Below, piece after piece: positions 22,799 through 37,300 of a DNA stretch of 64,000 bases. The DNA comes from Phoenix dactylifera (Eukaryota > Streptophyta > Magnoliopsida > Arecales > Arecaceae). The notes under the pieces are model-generated. The model was not told where the DNA came from, made no database searches, and was given only the letters and a program-made list of their open reading frames with translations. The stretch lies in the NCBI RefSeq assembly GCF_009389715.1, contig NW_024067676.1:439501-503500 (forward strand), in the 5' to 3' direction. The position numbers were made by a program, and so were the translations under genes. The number at the start of each line of letters is the position of its first letter. Position 1 is the first letter of the stretch.

Positions 22799-23584
22799 TC
22801 AGAATATCACAAGCAGGGAGAAGAGCATGTAGACAAGCCAGCAGGCGTAGGCTATGAGGCCACGGTGCTCGTCCCCACACGAGGCCAGCTCGACGAGGAG
22901 CCTCGTGCAGACCCTGGTAGACCAGAGCACAAAGACAGCCCCCATGACAAAGATCACGATGCAGCCGTGGGGCACGAAGAGGGAAACTGCGGAGAAGATC
23001 ACCATGGGGAGCATGCAGTAGCCGAGGAGGCTGAGGCAGCGGTAGAGATCGAGGTTGCCATTGCGGCCGGCGAGCATGTTGAAAACGACGTAGAGGAAGA
23101 GGGCGGCGACAGTGACCCAGCCGAGGATGATACCGAAGTGGAACTTGCCGGCGAGGAGCTGGAAGAGACCGAAGGCCATAAGGAAGAGGAAGGGACCGGA
23201 GAGGTCGGCGTCCTCGTGGAGGTCGGGTTTGACGCGGAAGGGGTTGAGAATGGAGGCGGTCTTGCGCCAGATCTGGCGGGTGTTGATACCGAGCTCCTCG
23301 AGGAGAGGGGGCTCGTCCTCGAAGGAAGCGGCGCCGCCGGAGAGGGGGCCGCCGGCGGAGGAGGCGAAGACGGGGGCGGAGAAGGAGGAGGAGGCGGGGG
23401 CGGAGCCGATGTCGAATGACATGAAGGGGAGGCTGGGGTTGGAGGGACCACCGGCGGAGGAGGAAGCAGCAGGGCGGGGGGCCTGGAAGGGCGGCGCCGC
23501 CGGGGCGCGGCGCTGGTGGGGGACGCTAGGGTTGCCGGTTGAGGAGGGGAAGACAACCGGAGGGACGCCGAATTCCTTCGCCAT
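22799..23584 (-). CDS. Yip1-family integral membrane protein (YIPF5/YIP4 type)
   Basis: One uninterrupted exon of 261 codons. The N-terminal 90 residues are a Pro/Ser/Ala/Gly-rich cytosolic segment. Then comes the family signature DEPPLLEELGIN at about 90-101, IWRKTASILNPFR, and five hydrophobic segments from about residue 130 to the end (GPFLFLMAFGLFQLLAG, GWVTVAALFLYVVFNML, LLGYCMLPMVIFSAV, IVIFVMGAVFVLW, YACWLVYMLFSLLVIF). Yip1-domain proteins bind Rab GTPases and act in ER-Golgi and trans-Golgi transport; Arabidopsis YIP4a/b work with ECHIDNA at the TGN in cell-wall polysaccharide secretion. Assignment to the YIP4 branch rests on the PPLLEELGIN motif and is inferred. The start has a purine-rich GC context and full family length. 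The long open frames on the opposite strand are GC-rich shadows. Confidence 0.88.
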   Translation of the reverse strand: MAKEFGVPPVVFPSSTGNPSVPHQRRAPAAPPFQAPRPAASSSAGGPSNPSLPFMSFDIGSAPASSSFSAPVFASSAGGPLSGGAASFEDEPPLLEELGINTRQIWRKTASILNPFRVKPDLHEDADLSGPFLFLMAFGLFQLLAGKFHFGIILGWVTVAALFLYVVFNMLAGRNGNLDLYRCLSLLGYCMLPMVIFSAVSLFVPHGCIVIFVMGAVFVLWSTRVCTRLLVELASCGDEHRGLIAYACWLVYMLFSLLVIF

Positions 23585-25310
23585 TGGCGGCGGCGGTGGC
23601 GGTTTCTTCCCAAGATCCGGATTTAGAGAGACGAGGAGAGGAATTCCAGATCGAGAGAAAATTTTAGGGTTACGATTCGAAGGAACTCCAGGAAATTAGG
23701 TTTGGAGGGGTCGTAAGATCGAGATCGACAAAGAAAAGGAGGAAAAGGAATGGAAAAAAAAAATGCCACTTCGTAAAATAACTACCGAGTTCTTGGATAG
23801 CGGGGCTCTCGCCTTCGGTTTTAACTTTTAAGGCGAAAGCTTTGGAACTCGGATCGGATCGACCATGTGAAAACCCCACTGGATAACCCGTATCCAAAAT
23901 CCCAAACAAACCGGATGTCCCCCAAATCTACTCCAAGCATTAAAATATGGAATACACTGGTACGACCATGCACACCATCAATTGCCAAAGCATATTTTTG
24001 TGGACTAATTACTGAGACAAACGCATGATGAATGAAACCTATGAAAATGCATCTCGATGATTGACAACGTACATAAGTATGCAGATGCAAATAAATCCCA
24101 TCCCTCAGGTCAATAGAAAACTTGTAGTCCCACTCCTCTGTGAAGCAATGCACAGCCTCTAGTTCAAAGATCGATGCCAAGCCCTGCTGGCATCTGCTCG
24201 CCCATCTTGAGATCCAATTAGAATTTCTTCAAATATTAGAGTTTCCAAAAATATAAAAAAGGGACAACAAGAATGAGAAAAGTTGAGAAAAACAAGGGAT
24301 CTTTTATGTTTAAAACCGACCCTAGAGCGGTCGTCTACTTGCTTCTGAAGTAATGGATTGAGATAATGTACTATTTAGAACCATTAATCCCTTATGAAAT
24401 TAGTTGGTATCAAAGATGGAGCTCAATATTCCATAATAACGGCCCTATATCAATACACAGTTTTAGACATCTTTTATACAGCTCATGGGACTTATGAAAT
24501 AATTTTGAAGCTTTAATGGACTGATGGATAATTCTTTAGAGGCCAAAACAATTTTATAAGTCATTAACCAAAAATATTTGTTACAAACACCTGCACTTCC
24601 ATTGCAGTTTCTGCATCTATAAGCTGCCCGAATTCGATTGCAGATAAACAAACAGTTCTTAAAAACTAGTATACACTCTAAATATGATCTGAAAAATTTG
24701 TACTCCCATCCCCCGATTTCAGTGGCCATTATATGCTTACACTTGCACATGGAAACAGGCATAACCGTGCTGCGAAGCCAACCACACTGTTCTCCAAGTC
24801 CTAAAAGAAAACTGTGTCAAATAAAGGATATCTCCAGGCCTTGGAACCAAGGGTCATTACAGTTTTGCACCAAAGGCGACACAGCAAAGGGTCTGATGGT
24901 AAGTGTCCCTCTCTAATTCCATTATCGATACGGCGACCCATCCCCATCTGGAAATATGGGAAATGCAAAGCCCGGCAAAGCTCCCTTGCATGCCCTTTAA
25001 TTATGTTATACATCCACATGGTTACCACAGAACATTGCTGTCAGTACATCATTGTGCATAAGTCTTTTCTTCTTACAACATTCAAATCGTCAATTTAGTT
25101 TATAATCAAGTTGTTTTTTTTTGCATATGAATAACATACATAGCGAGAAGTGATAAATGATAATTAGTAGTTTTTCTGTGTTTAGGAAGACTGCAGCTAA
25201 TACATAAAACTGAAAGCTTTTACAAAGAAGGCTACTAAGTGGATAAGATTCAGATGTCATGATCCAGTTTACTGGATATAATTTCCTCTGCATTGACTGG
25301 ATATTGTCTA
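23585..25310. other. YIP promoter/leader and TON2 3' region
   Basis: 23,585 to about 23,740 reads like the GC-rich 5' leader of the Yip1-family gene. The rest is AT-rich. The end next to 25,310 must contain the TON2 3' untranslated region, but no poly-A signal could be picked with confidence. Minus-strand open frames at 23,821-24,180 and 24,463-24,762 have no recognisable domain. Confidence 0.5.
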
Positions 25311-28300
25311 TCACTCTTCTTCTGGTTCTTCCTCTTCCTGTAGAAGGTTTTCTCTGTTGTCGTGGGCCCAAAAACCTCGTACATCTATAAGCATGCTGGC
25401 AACCGTTCCACCTTGCTTGCAGGATAAAAGATCATTAAGCATTATCCTAAGAGGGTCAGCCGGTTTGACCATGTCCCAGATTTCATCCCTTACATCTTCG
25501 ATACATAGCTCGTAGTTGCCACCTTCAATCCATTTCTGGTGCACATCTCTGGAATAAAAGTAAAAAATTAAGTCAACAAGTTCAAGAGGATGATGAGACA
25601 AGCAAAACAGGTAGAAACAGCAAAATTCATATATAACAAGTGGACAAACAATACTGACCAAGAGTCAGGTCCACTGTCATGCAATCACAGAAACATCATT
25701 TTATCAAAGATGATAACAAAAGAGAGTGTCATTCCCAGTTCTTTGATGTATCTTACAAAACAAAGGGTGTAATGTTGTGCCTATTTATCGGCAAGTCAAC
25801 CAGGCACGAACTTTTAACAGAAACCAATATTTTAGCAAGAAGATACTAATAACAATGACAAACATATCATGTAGCTCACCATATGCATGAACATGCTGCA
25901 TCGCTACAACATAAAACACAACAAAATAATCTCATAAGCAGGAATCTAAACAAAAAACAAATGATTTGGACATAAGAAATACAGGGGGAGGGGGAAAATC
26001 TCAGTAAAAATCAAAACTAGCAGAAAATTGCAGTTTCTTAAATAACTTTGCAGGAAAAGTGATCTGCACATAACAAACATTTCTTCTTTGGTTCCCCAAA
26101 AAGAGAAAAATGAAGAATGGTTTGCAGATGACATGTCTTGTCTATGTGGTTAGAATTGCTTAATGTCTTGTATTTTGAGACTTGCAGAACTTTCTCAAAG
26201 TACCACAAGCAGGAAACTACAAATTTAATGTAGGAAGACTGTATCGGGTTAACATCTAGGCTTTCATATGCCACCCTTCTTTTCTTCCATATCATGAATG
26301 GATAAAACATAATAACATGCAAAGGTGCCAGCTTGCCAATCTGGTAAAGTCACTTGGTGGTGGTACCAGATGCGTTCAAATCCTACCTTCACCAGGTGAT
26401 AGGGGTATTTGTTGGAGGGCTATCATATGGCCTCTTCTAAACAACACCTCCTCCCCAACCCCCAAAAAAAAGAGGAAAAAGGAAAAAAGGAAAAAAAAAA
26501 ATACCTTCTATAGGGAGTAGTTCAGGCAACTGGAGGTAAAGAATATCAAAAATTTCTCACTAGAAAATTGACAACTAAATATGGTCATGGAAATATTGAC
26601 AAAAGAAAAGAAAAGATGGTTAATTACTGGCATTGTATATTTGACTATTATGCCAGGCAACATAGTCAACATGGACCAACAATGACTTGATCGGAAATGA
26701 AAGAATAAGTTACCTAAACAGAGTATGAATATCGGCCGTTGTGAGGTAGCCCCTTCCATGAAGATCAAGGCATCGGAATAAGTATGTCAATCCCTCAGGA
26801 GTGTCTTTGTTTTCCAGAGCCAAAACCAAATCAAGAAAACTTTCAAAGTCCATCTCACGAGAATTCCCCCCTCCAGTTTTACTACGGCGTACATGTTCGT
26901 CAAAAACTGAAACAATAGAAATGAAAATTCTAAGAAAATCTATTAGGATATGCAGCCATACAAGCAAGAACAGATGAGGATGCAAAGTCAGATATAATGA
27001 TTAGATCACAATCAAGTATCGTATATAGGGGATTTTAAAAGCAAGCTCCAGCAGCTGAATATTTAATATTCACATAGATTTGCAGCAATCTCAAACATCA
27101 GTTGGAATCAAGTGATCTATATCTCTGACCAGAAATTATGTAATTTGCAGAAATTAATTGGAATCACCACCAAGAACTTTAAATAACTGACCAGAACTCT
27201 AAATATCTCTAAAATAACTGGCTCCAGAGATCAAAATTAAAATATGTTACTTGCAAATAGCCCTTAATTCAAGCTAGATGCACTTTACAATTGGCAAAAG
27301 ATGGCAGACAAGCAGGATGGCATAAAAATAGAAGTTAGCAAATAGTGTCAAATAAACCCTACTCAACTCATGTTGTGTACACAGATTCTGTAAATATGGT
27401 GGAGTTAGTGAAGTCATGAAGGATACACATGGAAGAGGGAGGGAGAAGGGGCACGGGTAAAGAAACTAACTAGCTCTGAACAAGAAGACTATGAGTGAGC
27501 TTTATACAGGATCATACCTTAGCACATTAAATCAGTTCTAGATTATCCAACTTTCTTAGTAGTATATATTTTCAGATGTCAGGCTAGTTCTTACTAGATC
27601 ATGCTGATAAGATTTTGATAGACACTGAGGAAGAAATGTTATAGGTTGTATGAGGAAGAAACTGTTCAAGAACAATATACAACTAAAGATAACAGTTATA
27701 GTATCCCACTGTTTCAATTATTAAGAAGAGGACCTACTAATACTGAGAAAATAATTGCTCCATTGTTCATATGTTGTTACACAATCAGGTACTTAAATAT
27801 TTCTTAAATAAAATCCGTCAAATATGATACAGACTGCTTCTCAATCAAAGGAAGTACCAAGTTGCTTACTAACAATAAGTCATGGTAGGTTAAAATGTTC
27901 AAAGGTAAGAAGTCAAAGTATGCTAAAGAAACTAGGCTGGAGCACCTATCTGCTCAGGAAGGGAAAAAACAGCTAGCTAATGCTGGAGTGTAACTCAATA
28001 AAATTATCCCACTTCCATAAGCAAATTAGTTATATTTTAGATTTTGGGCCTAGGTCTAGCGTGAATTTTATATTTTTGTTATCTTTGAAATTACAGAATT
28101 TAGTTAGAAGTGTCTGAGGTCTCCACAATGGGACTTCATTTGTGTCAAGAAATTTATGTAGGTTTAAAATGAAGCTTAGGATTCTTAGATATTTCTTTGA
28201 TCCAAATAATATTGAGCTTCCTACCATGTAAATTTCATTAAAAAATAAAACTTAGTAAGGTTTAAATGCCTGAAGGAGGTACGACAATGAAGGGCATTCT

Positions 28301-31300
28301 CATTTAGGTTAACCGTATGCTTAGGACACATGCACATGCACAAACAGAGACAGATATTTCCATTGATAAAATCATTTGAAAATTTACTTTTGTGGTAAGA
28401 TATCTCTATTGAGGTCTCCTCCAAAACAAGTTAAAATGCATTAGTCTTCTCTAGGATGCAATCTGAAGAAACTATATTTATCAAAGACTTTGATATTTAC
28501 ATTTACTTTGCATACATATGCTGACAATACAACCATGCCAATTAACACAAACTCATTTTGTTAAACTCTAAACTATATACAAAGTATATTATGACATTTA
28601 TTATTAGATCTCTGTTTCTGTTATCCTGGCAGTTCTAATGTTTAAACCTTTAAGATGAGTTTTACTCAGATTTTCTTATATCACATCTTAATCTCCCAAT
28701 TCACATTAAAGGCACTCTGAAAGATAGAAAACTGGATCCACAAATCAGCAAGACTTTTATGACATGTGGAAGCTGCAGACTCAACCAATAGCACGCTCAT
28801 GAATGAAAGATGATGCATAAGTGAACAACAAAAATGACAAGCTAATTACTTTATTTCAGTTCCTAACCTCTCTCGATGAATATTTCTGTCAGTGTCCCAT
28901 CTGCATATTCTTTAAGCTCCTGCTTGCTCAACGTCCCATTTGTATCTTTGTCAAGAGCAAGAAACATATCTGCAAAATAGTAGTACAGTCAGCACAACTC
29001 TGACGGTCATACAAGTATTTATACACTTTTATTCCTCTTCTAAACAATTCTGACTTTCTACAGAATCCAATTTCAATTTTATGTAGGTGTGTTTAATCAT
29101 ATATGGCAAGGATTTATGAGCCAAAACGGTTTGGTTGTGGGCCTGTGGCAGAGACCAATTTGGAACTGACAGTGTCTTTCAGCAAACTTCTAACATTTTG
29201 GCTGAAAGTGTTGTTTTTTTTTTTACTTTTAACAAGGAGATATGTTTACTTTTTTATAAAATTCATTGACATTTTCTTCTTATTTAAAATTGATTTATTT
29301 CTTCTAATTTAGAATAGCATAAGCCAAAACTTCAAGCAATGAAATAATCAAAATGTCAACAACTGAGTAAGTCACCGAATTAACCGCCAATCAAACAGCA
29401 CAACACCTACTTAAGAGTATGATACCCAAAATATAACTAGATTAAGGAAGGAACAACTCCATGTATACAGGCAGGATGCTCATCATGTAACAAGGTTTAG
29501 CATCATACACCAGTCACTTGTGTCTAATGTTGGTTTTGTTGCCATCTAACAGTCAGGGGCTAACCATGTTTCTGTTTTCTCCTTTTCCTTCCACTTTCAG
29601 CCCCTGCTATGTTACAGTTTATACCAAGGACCTTATACACACTTGTGCCTTGTTTCATACACGATTATGTGTAGTTCTATACAAGGGCCAGGAACTAAAA
29701 GCAAAATGGCCATCACAACAGGGGACCAGGAATAACATTTCTGATCATAAGGCAATGACTGTTAAATGGCAGGCAAACCAAGGACCGGAAATTGAGTTGC
29801 TTTTTGGCACCACAAATGGGTCATATTTTAAGGGATGCTGCAGTTTAACTCTAGCTATGAAGTACCACCAAAAATTCATGTCACATGCTATACATCAGTA
29901 TCCAAAGCAGAATGCTACTTCATTGAAGTGGAATTATACCAATAATTGCAAGAAAAGATTTTTTTACCATGCTTCGAAATGAAGATAGACACTACAATCC
30001 CACACAGCAAACAGTAATGAACACAGGTTCCACATGATAAACCTATGTACAGTTGCTAGAATAGCCCTGCTGACTGCATAAAAAGACATCTTCTAGCATG
30101 CTTGGAAACAGATATTATATAGACACCACATACACACAGCAACAGTAATGAAAACAGATTGTGTCATAAAACTATGAATGACTGTCGGACCTCTATATTG
30201 TTTGCCAGATGACTGTAGTTGCATTGAAGATCCCGGAACACATTGGAAATAGATAATTGCTTGTGATTATGTGGTCATTCCGACTAACATATAAAGAAAT
30301 ATTTTGCGAGTCTTCTGACTTGCAAGTGACAAGTTCAAAATCAAATATTGTTGGTCAAAATTTATTTGCTCAAAATTCATTTGCTTGTTCTTAGCTTCAC
30401 CAGTATATCATAATGCCCATAACAACATGGGTGTAAAATTATAACAAAGCCAGCATCACTTCTTCATGCATACAGAACAGGATATATATAAATTTATTAA
30501 ATTCGGAAAGTATATCTGATATAATAGAACAATAGACATACCGCATATACGTTGGGCAGAAGTTAAAGAGAACCAATTCTCTGCCTGCTCAGTATCAGTA
30601 ACTTCTTCCTCACTTTCCTGAAATAAAAATTTGAGTCAGCTCTAAAAGATTCTTAACAATCTAGAAGTGGAATCAGAAACATAACAATTCACCTACCCAC
30701 ACCACATAAACGTGGGGTTCATCAAAATTAATTTCCTTTAGAACAAAGGGAACTTCCTATTTTTGAACAAGGATATGGAATTTGTATTTTCAGGATGGAT
30801 CCAGATATGATTCAATGATTGGACTGCCTCACCATGCTCAAAGGATAGAACAAAAAAAAAAGCATTCCAAAGTTGACCACTTCATTAAATAATTTATCAT
30901 GAAATCATGCACCAATTTCTTTGCAGTTTCAACCAAGGTTAGCAATCTTGGTACCGGACCCCATATCAGTATTATGCTGACACAATATAGGTATTCACAG
31001 TACAAGATCGATTCAGCAAAACCGTGACTCGGACATACACCTAATATAGGTGGTACGTACTGGTACAACAAATCTTGGTTTCAACCATGGTCTGTACCGG
31101 CCGGTTCGGCCCGGTACAGATCGTTCCGACCTGGAATTGGTACCCGGACAGCGTGGATACCGGTTCCAGCAGTCCGGGTACCAGTTCTAACTGTTTTCGG
31201 GCTGGTACCGACCGGTACGCATGCGTACCGGAGCCGGTTCGCACCAGTACCAATTTTTTTTAACCATAGCGCGCACTGTGGATTTTAAACCACAGCGTGT

Positions 31301-34300
31301 GCGCTGTGGTGTGAGAGCACGTGGCCCGTAAACTTCGGGGTAGAGCGCCCCGCGCGGGCGCAGGGCAGCGCGCCTGCGCACGGATCCCCTCGAGCCTTTC
31401 CTCGTGCGGTTCTACATTCTCCACGCTGGGAATCGCCCCACACGGCCAGCTCATCCGCGCGGGGCATAAATGCCAGCTCTGGCACGTCCGCGTGAACCAA
31501 AAAAAAAAAAAATTTTCACGCGCGTCCACGAACCAAAAAAAATAAAAAATAAACAAAGACCGGTTCGTACCGGACCGGTTCCGGTACAAACCGGTCTCGA
31601 ATCAGTCCGGTAGGCGACCGGTACGTCTACCGGTACCGGTTCAGCGTACCTTGGTTGGCTTGGGCAGGACATTTAGTTCATATCGCTATTCCCGGATCCA
31701 GGGGAGAGTACGTCAGATGGAATAATTTCTTAGACGTCAACGATGGAAAAATCTTCTATTCTTGTCCTCTTGAAGCATATTTACATTATTTTTAGAGAAG
31801 ATATATTTGTACAGTAAAACACTTTGCATAAGGCAAAGTATTGAAAGGAAAGCCTGGGAGCCTCTGACAACAAGATAATGATGGGGTGTTAAAGATGAAC
31901 CTTAAGGACAAACATCAAAAATTTGAATTGTTCACGAGAAGCATGGAGAAAATGGGGCAAAAAATGAATTTTTAACAGAACAATATGAAAACTTTCTGAA
32001 TGCTTGGACCCCTTGAAATGTTATATCGTTTAATTCCATTATGCTCACAATATAAGTGGCATAGATTATCCACCTATGCATGGCACAGAATACAATCAGC
32101 ACAAATTTCATGGCAATCTCTAATTGTAGAAAAAAAGAAAAGGAGAGGGAAGAAAATCTAATTGTAGTTCAGGTGATAAGTATCCCTAAATTCTTATAAT
32201 CATTGACATAATGAGAAAATGGTGAGAGAAGACGAAAGGAATGAAAATGATCGATGCAGTATCAAGATGAGATGCTCAAACAAATTAATTGCCCCTGAAG
32301 CCCATACCTCATTAACCCTCAATCCCACTCGTGTGAATTATTCTCTTTAAAAAGCAGTTGTAGAGCCTTACTCCCATCTATACATGATCAAAACATGTAA
32401 AAAATATGCTGATAGTTTGGAATGTGTCACTTTTGAGACATTTTTGGACAATGAATGCTCAGTACACGGTCCTTTTCTCCCTTGCCAATTTTCATTTTAG
32501 GCTGGCCCAAACATGATACTAGCTAATCTGGCTCTCAAATGAGGTGAATTTTGGATTATAAAAGGTCAACAGAATTTTTGGCAATTCAAGATAAAAGCTA
32601 TCATATATGAAGTTGAATTGGTCCTAATTTGCCTTTTTTTTTTTGCACCTTGGTAGCAATGTAGCTCACATTGTCTATTGTTACTAACACAAGTAAATAC
32701 AAATCAGTTTCCATAATCTTTTTTCATAACCATACTGCTGGGTCTTGTTAACACTTTTAACATGTCAGCTGCCTTATAGGTTATAGTGTTCAGGTATGGC
32801 CATGTAAAGCAAACATCAGAGATAGATTCTACAGCCAAAGACATGTTGTCACAGCATCCACTGGGTTATCTGGCCATAGATCATTCCATATCCACAACAG
32901 CATAATTTCTAAAAGTAATACATTCCTTAATCAATATAAAATGGTTTCTTAACTCACAAGAACAATTTTGACCCAATATCTGGGTAAAGCAGAATACATC
33001 TCTGCCTAGGTGTCTCACAGTAACGTGAGACATGATATTATGTACCATTGCAGTCCATGCATAACAAACAAAACTTATTTTTGGATGCATTTTTAATAGT
33101 ATTCTTTTTAATGTTATTTTAATACTGTTGCCTGGACTTACTTGTAATCCCTGTGTAGAATAAATGTTCATTACAATTCGAGTTCAAATTTGGAATAGGG
33201 AAAAGTTTTTTTCACCATAAATTTTCTTACATACAGAAGTTTCCATCTACATGATTGCACATCTTTCATGAAGCAGTACAAGCATCATTGCAGGTTATGG
33301 CATGGTACAGGCATACAGCCATTTAGGAATCAAACAACATCGCATGACACATAACTCAGGAGTGTCGTATGAATAGCATAAAATATGGTACAAATAGGAG
33401 TAACATAAAGCATATTCAGATAGAATTTCATTCTTATATCAATTACATTTTCTCAGGAAAGATATTCTGCCTTCCATACCATCAAATACTCCATTTTGTA
33501 ATCATGTATGCACAATGACAACTATGCTACATGAGCAGAATCTCACTGCATAACACCTAAAGATTTAGACCCAGTTAACCTAAAAATACTAGAGTATTTC
33601 CTGATACTCTGGTATTTTTGATCTCTAATGCAAAAAAAAAAAAACACCATGGGGGTGTTTGGAAAATGATATCCAAGTATGAAAATACCCTGGTATAGAC
33701 TCAGTTGAGTATTTTCATACTCCAACCAAACCCGCGGAAAAGAGAATCCAATGTTTATCAGGGCCTTCACCCATCATGGTCCCCTCCCCCTTCGCTTGTT
33801 ACTTTTCCTACCTTAATCACTCCTACCATAGGGTATCCAACACATGCCGATGACACCCACCACCCAAACCAACAGCCTCCACCAAACATGGCGATGATGT
33901 TGGCACCAGCGATAAGAAGTCTTCTCTCTTGCTCTTACTCCCCTACTCAAAACTCTTTTTCTCTTCACCCTTTAACCCCCACAATCCCTCTCCACTTCTG
34001 GGGTTCCAGTTCCCATAGCCTCCTAGTACCAGATCCCTCTCTCTCTCTCTCTCCTCCCCTTTTTCTTCCAATTGCCAGCGAGCCAATCTCACCTGATCCA
34101 CTCCTTAGATCGAGTTATTGGGCTGGCTTCTTCGAGATTGGGGGTGGACCGGGCTCTTTGGCACTGCTCCTCGCCCTTTTCTCTCTTCCACCGGCTGCTC
34201 AACTCATCCCTGGTCTCCTGCTCTTGCACCTAGGAGCAAGGTGCCCATTTCCCACTCAGATGAATCTTGTTTTGGTCTTCCTTTCCTCCATTCCCGAGGT

Positions 34301-37300
34301 ATGATCTCTTGCTATCAAGTTTGCAGATCCGAGAGTGGTGATGAATTTTCATGGAGGATTGAATTATCTGGTTTGATTTTCTCATGACCTTTGTTCTTCT
34401 ATTGAAGGATCTGTGTTTTGGACTACTGAATGGAAGGTGACCCCCTCCTAGGCCCACAATGTACTTGATGTATGTTTTGTGAGGGCTTAGGATGGATGAT
34501 GCTTGGTCATGTATTTTCTATGAGGGCTTAGCACCCTTCTATGCCCACATTTGGATGAGGGCACTTTCCTATGCCTACGATATGCTCGATATAATGTTTT
34601 TGAGGGCTATGGATGGATCCTTTTAATGATTTCATGATTTTGATTTGTTTCATCAAGATTTTGAAGTGCCTTATCTTACTCTTAGTCAGATTGTGTAGGT
34701 TCCACTAATGTGGTGGTTCTTCCCGATTGTTCCATGCATGCGATTGTACACCCTGCAAATTTTAATGTCAGTATGTAGGCATATTTCTCACCCCATTTTT
34801 TGGTGGTTGGAGTGAGCTATGTTTGCAACTAATTTTATTAAAAGTATAGTTCTTCAGCTCGACTATTCCTTTTCCATATACCTATGTAAACTTTTGGTTC
34901 CCTTGCTTAAATTATACTTGTTGAGATGCAATTGGATGGCCAATTGGCAACCATTGCATCTGCACATGGGAGGCGATGATGACACACTGACCTCTGTGGT
35001 CTTTGCCAGGTACATCATGAAGTCCATGGTGCCATGATCCACAAGTTGGTGCTTAGCATAACATACACGGCATGCAACCGGCTATCGTGATTCACTAGTC
35101 GACACTTGGCACGGCATGCACCCTATTCATGAAAGAGCACATTTCCTTAAAAAAACTTCCTGTGGCCATCCAAATACCTGAAATTCCAGAAAAGTGGAGT
35201 ATGTTTTGCTGTAGTAATCACTTGGTGCATCACCAGATTACCGGAGTATTTTTATTCTTTGGAATTTTTTCCTAGATTACCCAAACAGGGCCTTAGGTGA
35301 AAATAACTTGCATTCATATTTCAAGCATATACAGTGAAGGGATACATGCAGACTGCCTAGATGTATGAATTTGAGTTTTTGTAAGATCTACTGCACATTT
35401 ATTTCTCACATGTTCCCCCAAATTACAATTAGTTCCTAAAATTTACTGATCAAGTAATACATGTAGACCCAGGCACACTCAAGAAGGTCTTCATTCAAGA
35501 GTGCAACATTATATGTGATACAATAATTGGTACTGACAAAGAATAGGTCATCAAACTATGAATCCTTAGAATGATACCCATAATTGTATATAGAGGGAGT
35601 AAACATCATGAATAAAATTGAAAGATCTGATTTTACACATGATGATGGTATTTTTGGGTTATTAACTATTTTGCTAGTCCAGTTCCAGTAGAAGTATTTT
35701 ATCAATCAAATACAAAAGATAACAAAAATAAATCATGCATCAAATCCTTGATGATGGCATCTTCTTCTGCAAGCAGAGCAAAGTACAGTAATGAAAGAAA
35801 CGTCAATGAGATGCAAGTAGTCAGCCAAAGAACTACCTGGTGCAGTTCCATGAGCTCCTGGAGACAGTTACTAAGAAGCACCTTCTTTATGCATGCTTTC
35901 CCTACGAGTCCCCAAAAAATATCTTCCTTAATATTTGATGACAAATTTTGTAATGAAATCTAAGAAATAAAGGGCTCAACGTTTCGTTTTATGGTATCTT
36001 AAACTTAACAATTCTTTGGTATTTACTTCCTATTGCAGTCTGGTTACAGTGGCAAACCTCGCCTATGAGGATCACAAAAGAAAAAGAACTTGTGTGCAGC
36101 TATACGACAATACATCTGAACAAAGGCTGCAGGCATATCCCGGAGTTGTGCCAGATTAGGAATCAGACCTCTTATATAGGCCTCCATTTCCTGCAGTTGC
36201 AATGAGGTCGACCTACATAAGATATCTTGATAAACGACCAGGAAAGACTGATAAGTCAAAAGTGTATAAGAGTTCACACATGAGGTTGAAGGAAGCCATC
36301 AGAATCCTCATCAAGCTCACTCATATCAATTCTTGCTTGAGTAAGCGAAACCTGATGCAAAAGAAAACTGAATTATTGGAGAACTAATTATAAACTAAGC
36401 ATGTCACAATCATGAATTCTAAAAGAAGAAAGCAACTCATCACAATGAAAGAGTAAATTGGAAGACTAATCCGAGTATAACCAGTAATGCTAGTTTTTCT
36501 AGGCAAGTAAAACACAGGATGAAATAGGATTGGATTGCCATATAAACAAATAGGAATGGATTGCCATATACGACTGAAATCAAGAATTGCCATAGTCATC
36601 ACAAATGCCATAAGTGCAAGCTGTACACACTAAGAACGGAAAATAAAAGACAACCTATCATTGATAGGCAAGCTGTTTCATTCTGAAAGCCTCTTTGTCA
36701 ACTAAAGTAGCTGTGGCTAAAACCAACCCATTATCATTTTACATTTCCAGCCTATTTATCTCTAGAAATATCATCTCCAACTAGTAGATTAAACTTCTCG
36801 ACTCCACAACTGTTGACCTTCCTTCGTATGATAGTAATTTGAATTCTGATCTCTGGAAATCTTACCAACCTTGAAATTCTTTATGAGTCATGAAACTCTT
36901 TTACATCCACACTGATCAAGTGTTTAGAGAATTGAGCCATTTCTTCATAGAAAACCGCCTTTATATTGAATTGTGGCTTTCTAAAGTTAATACAAAAATC
37001 TGATAATGGAAATATAACGTGATCACAGCATGAATGTGCATAGCCTCCATTGCACATGGCATGAGGAAATAAAGAGAAATTAAACAATTATAAATCAAGT
37101 TTCATCAAAGAGAAAGATGGCGAAAAACAAAATGAACTCTCCACCCTTCAAAATCACCAAGTCCCTCCAGTTCACTGCTAAAACCCAATAAACAGTAACT
37201 TTTTCTACCCTTCCTCTCCACTCAATCATTCAAACTCGAACAAACCAAAATACTGGGCAAATAAAAGCGATCTAGGTAACCACCTCTCCAATCATGAAAG

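Noticed and set aside
22865-23699. Acidic and basic plus-strand frames over the Yip1-family gene
   Set aside because: Shadows of a GC-rich exon whose minus frame has clear domains.
23821-24762. Two minus-strand frames between the Yip1-family gene and TON2
   Set aside because: No domain, splice context or codon pattern; likely chance frames.
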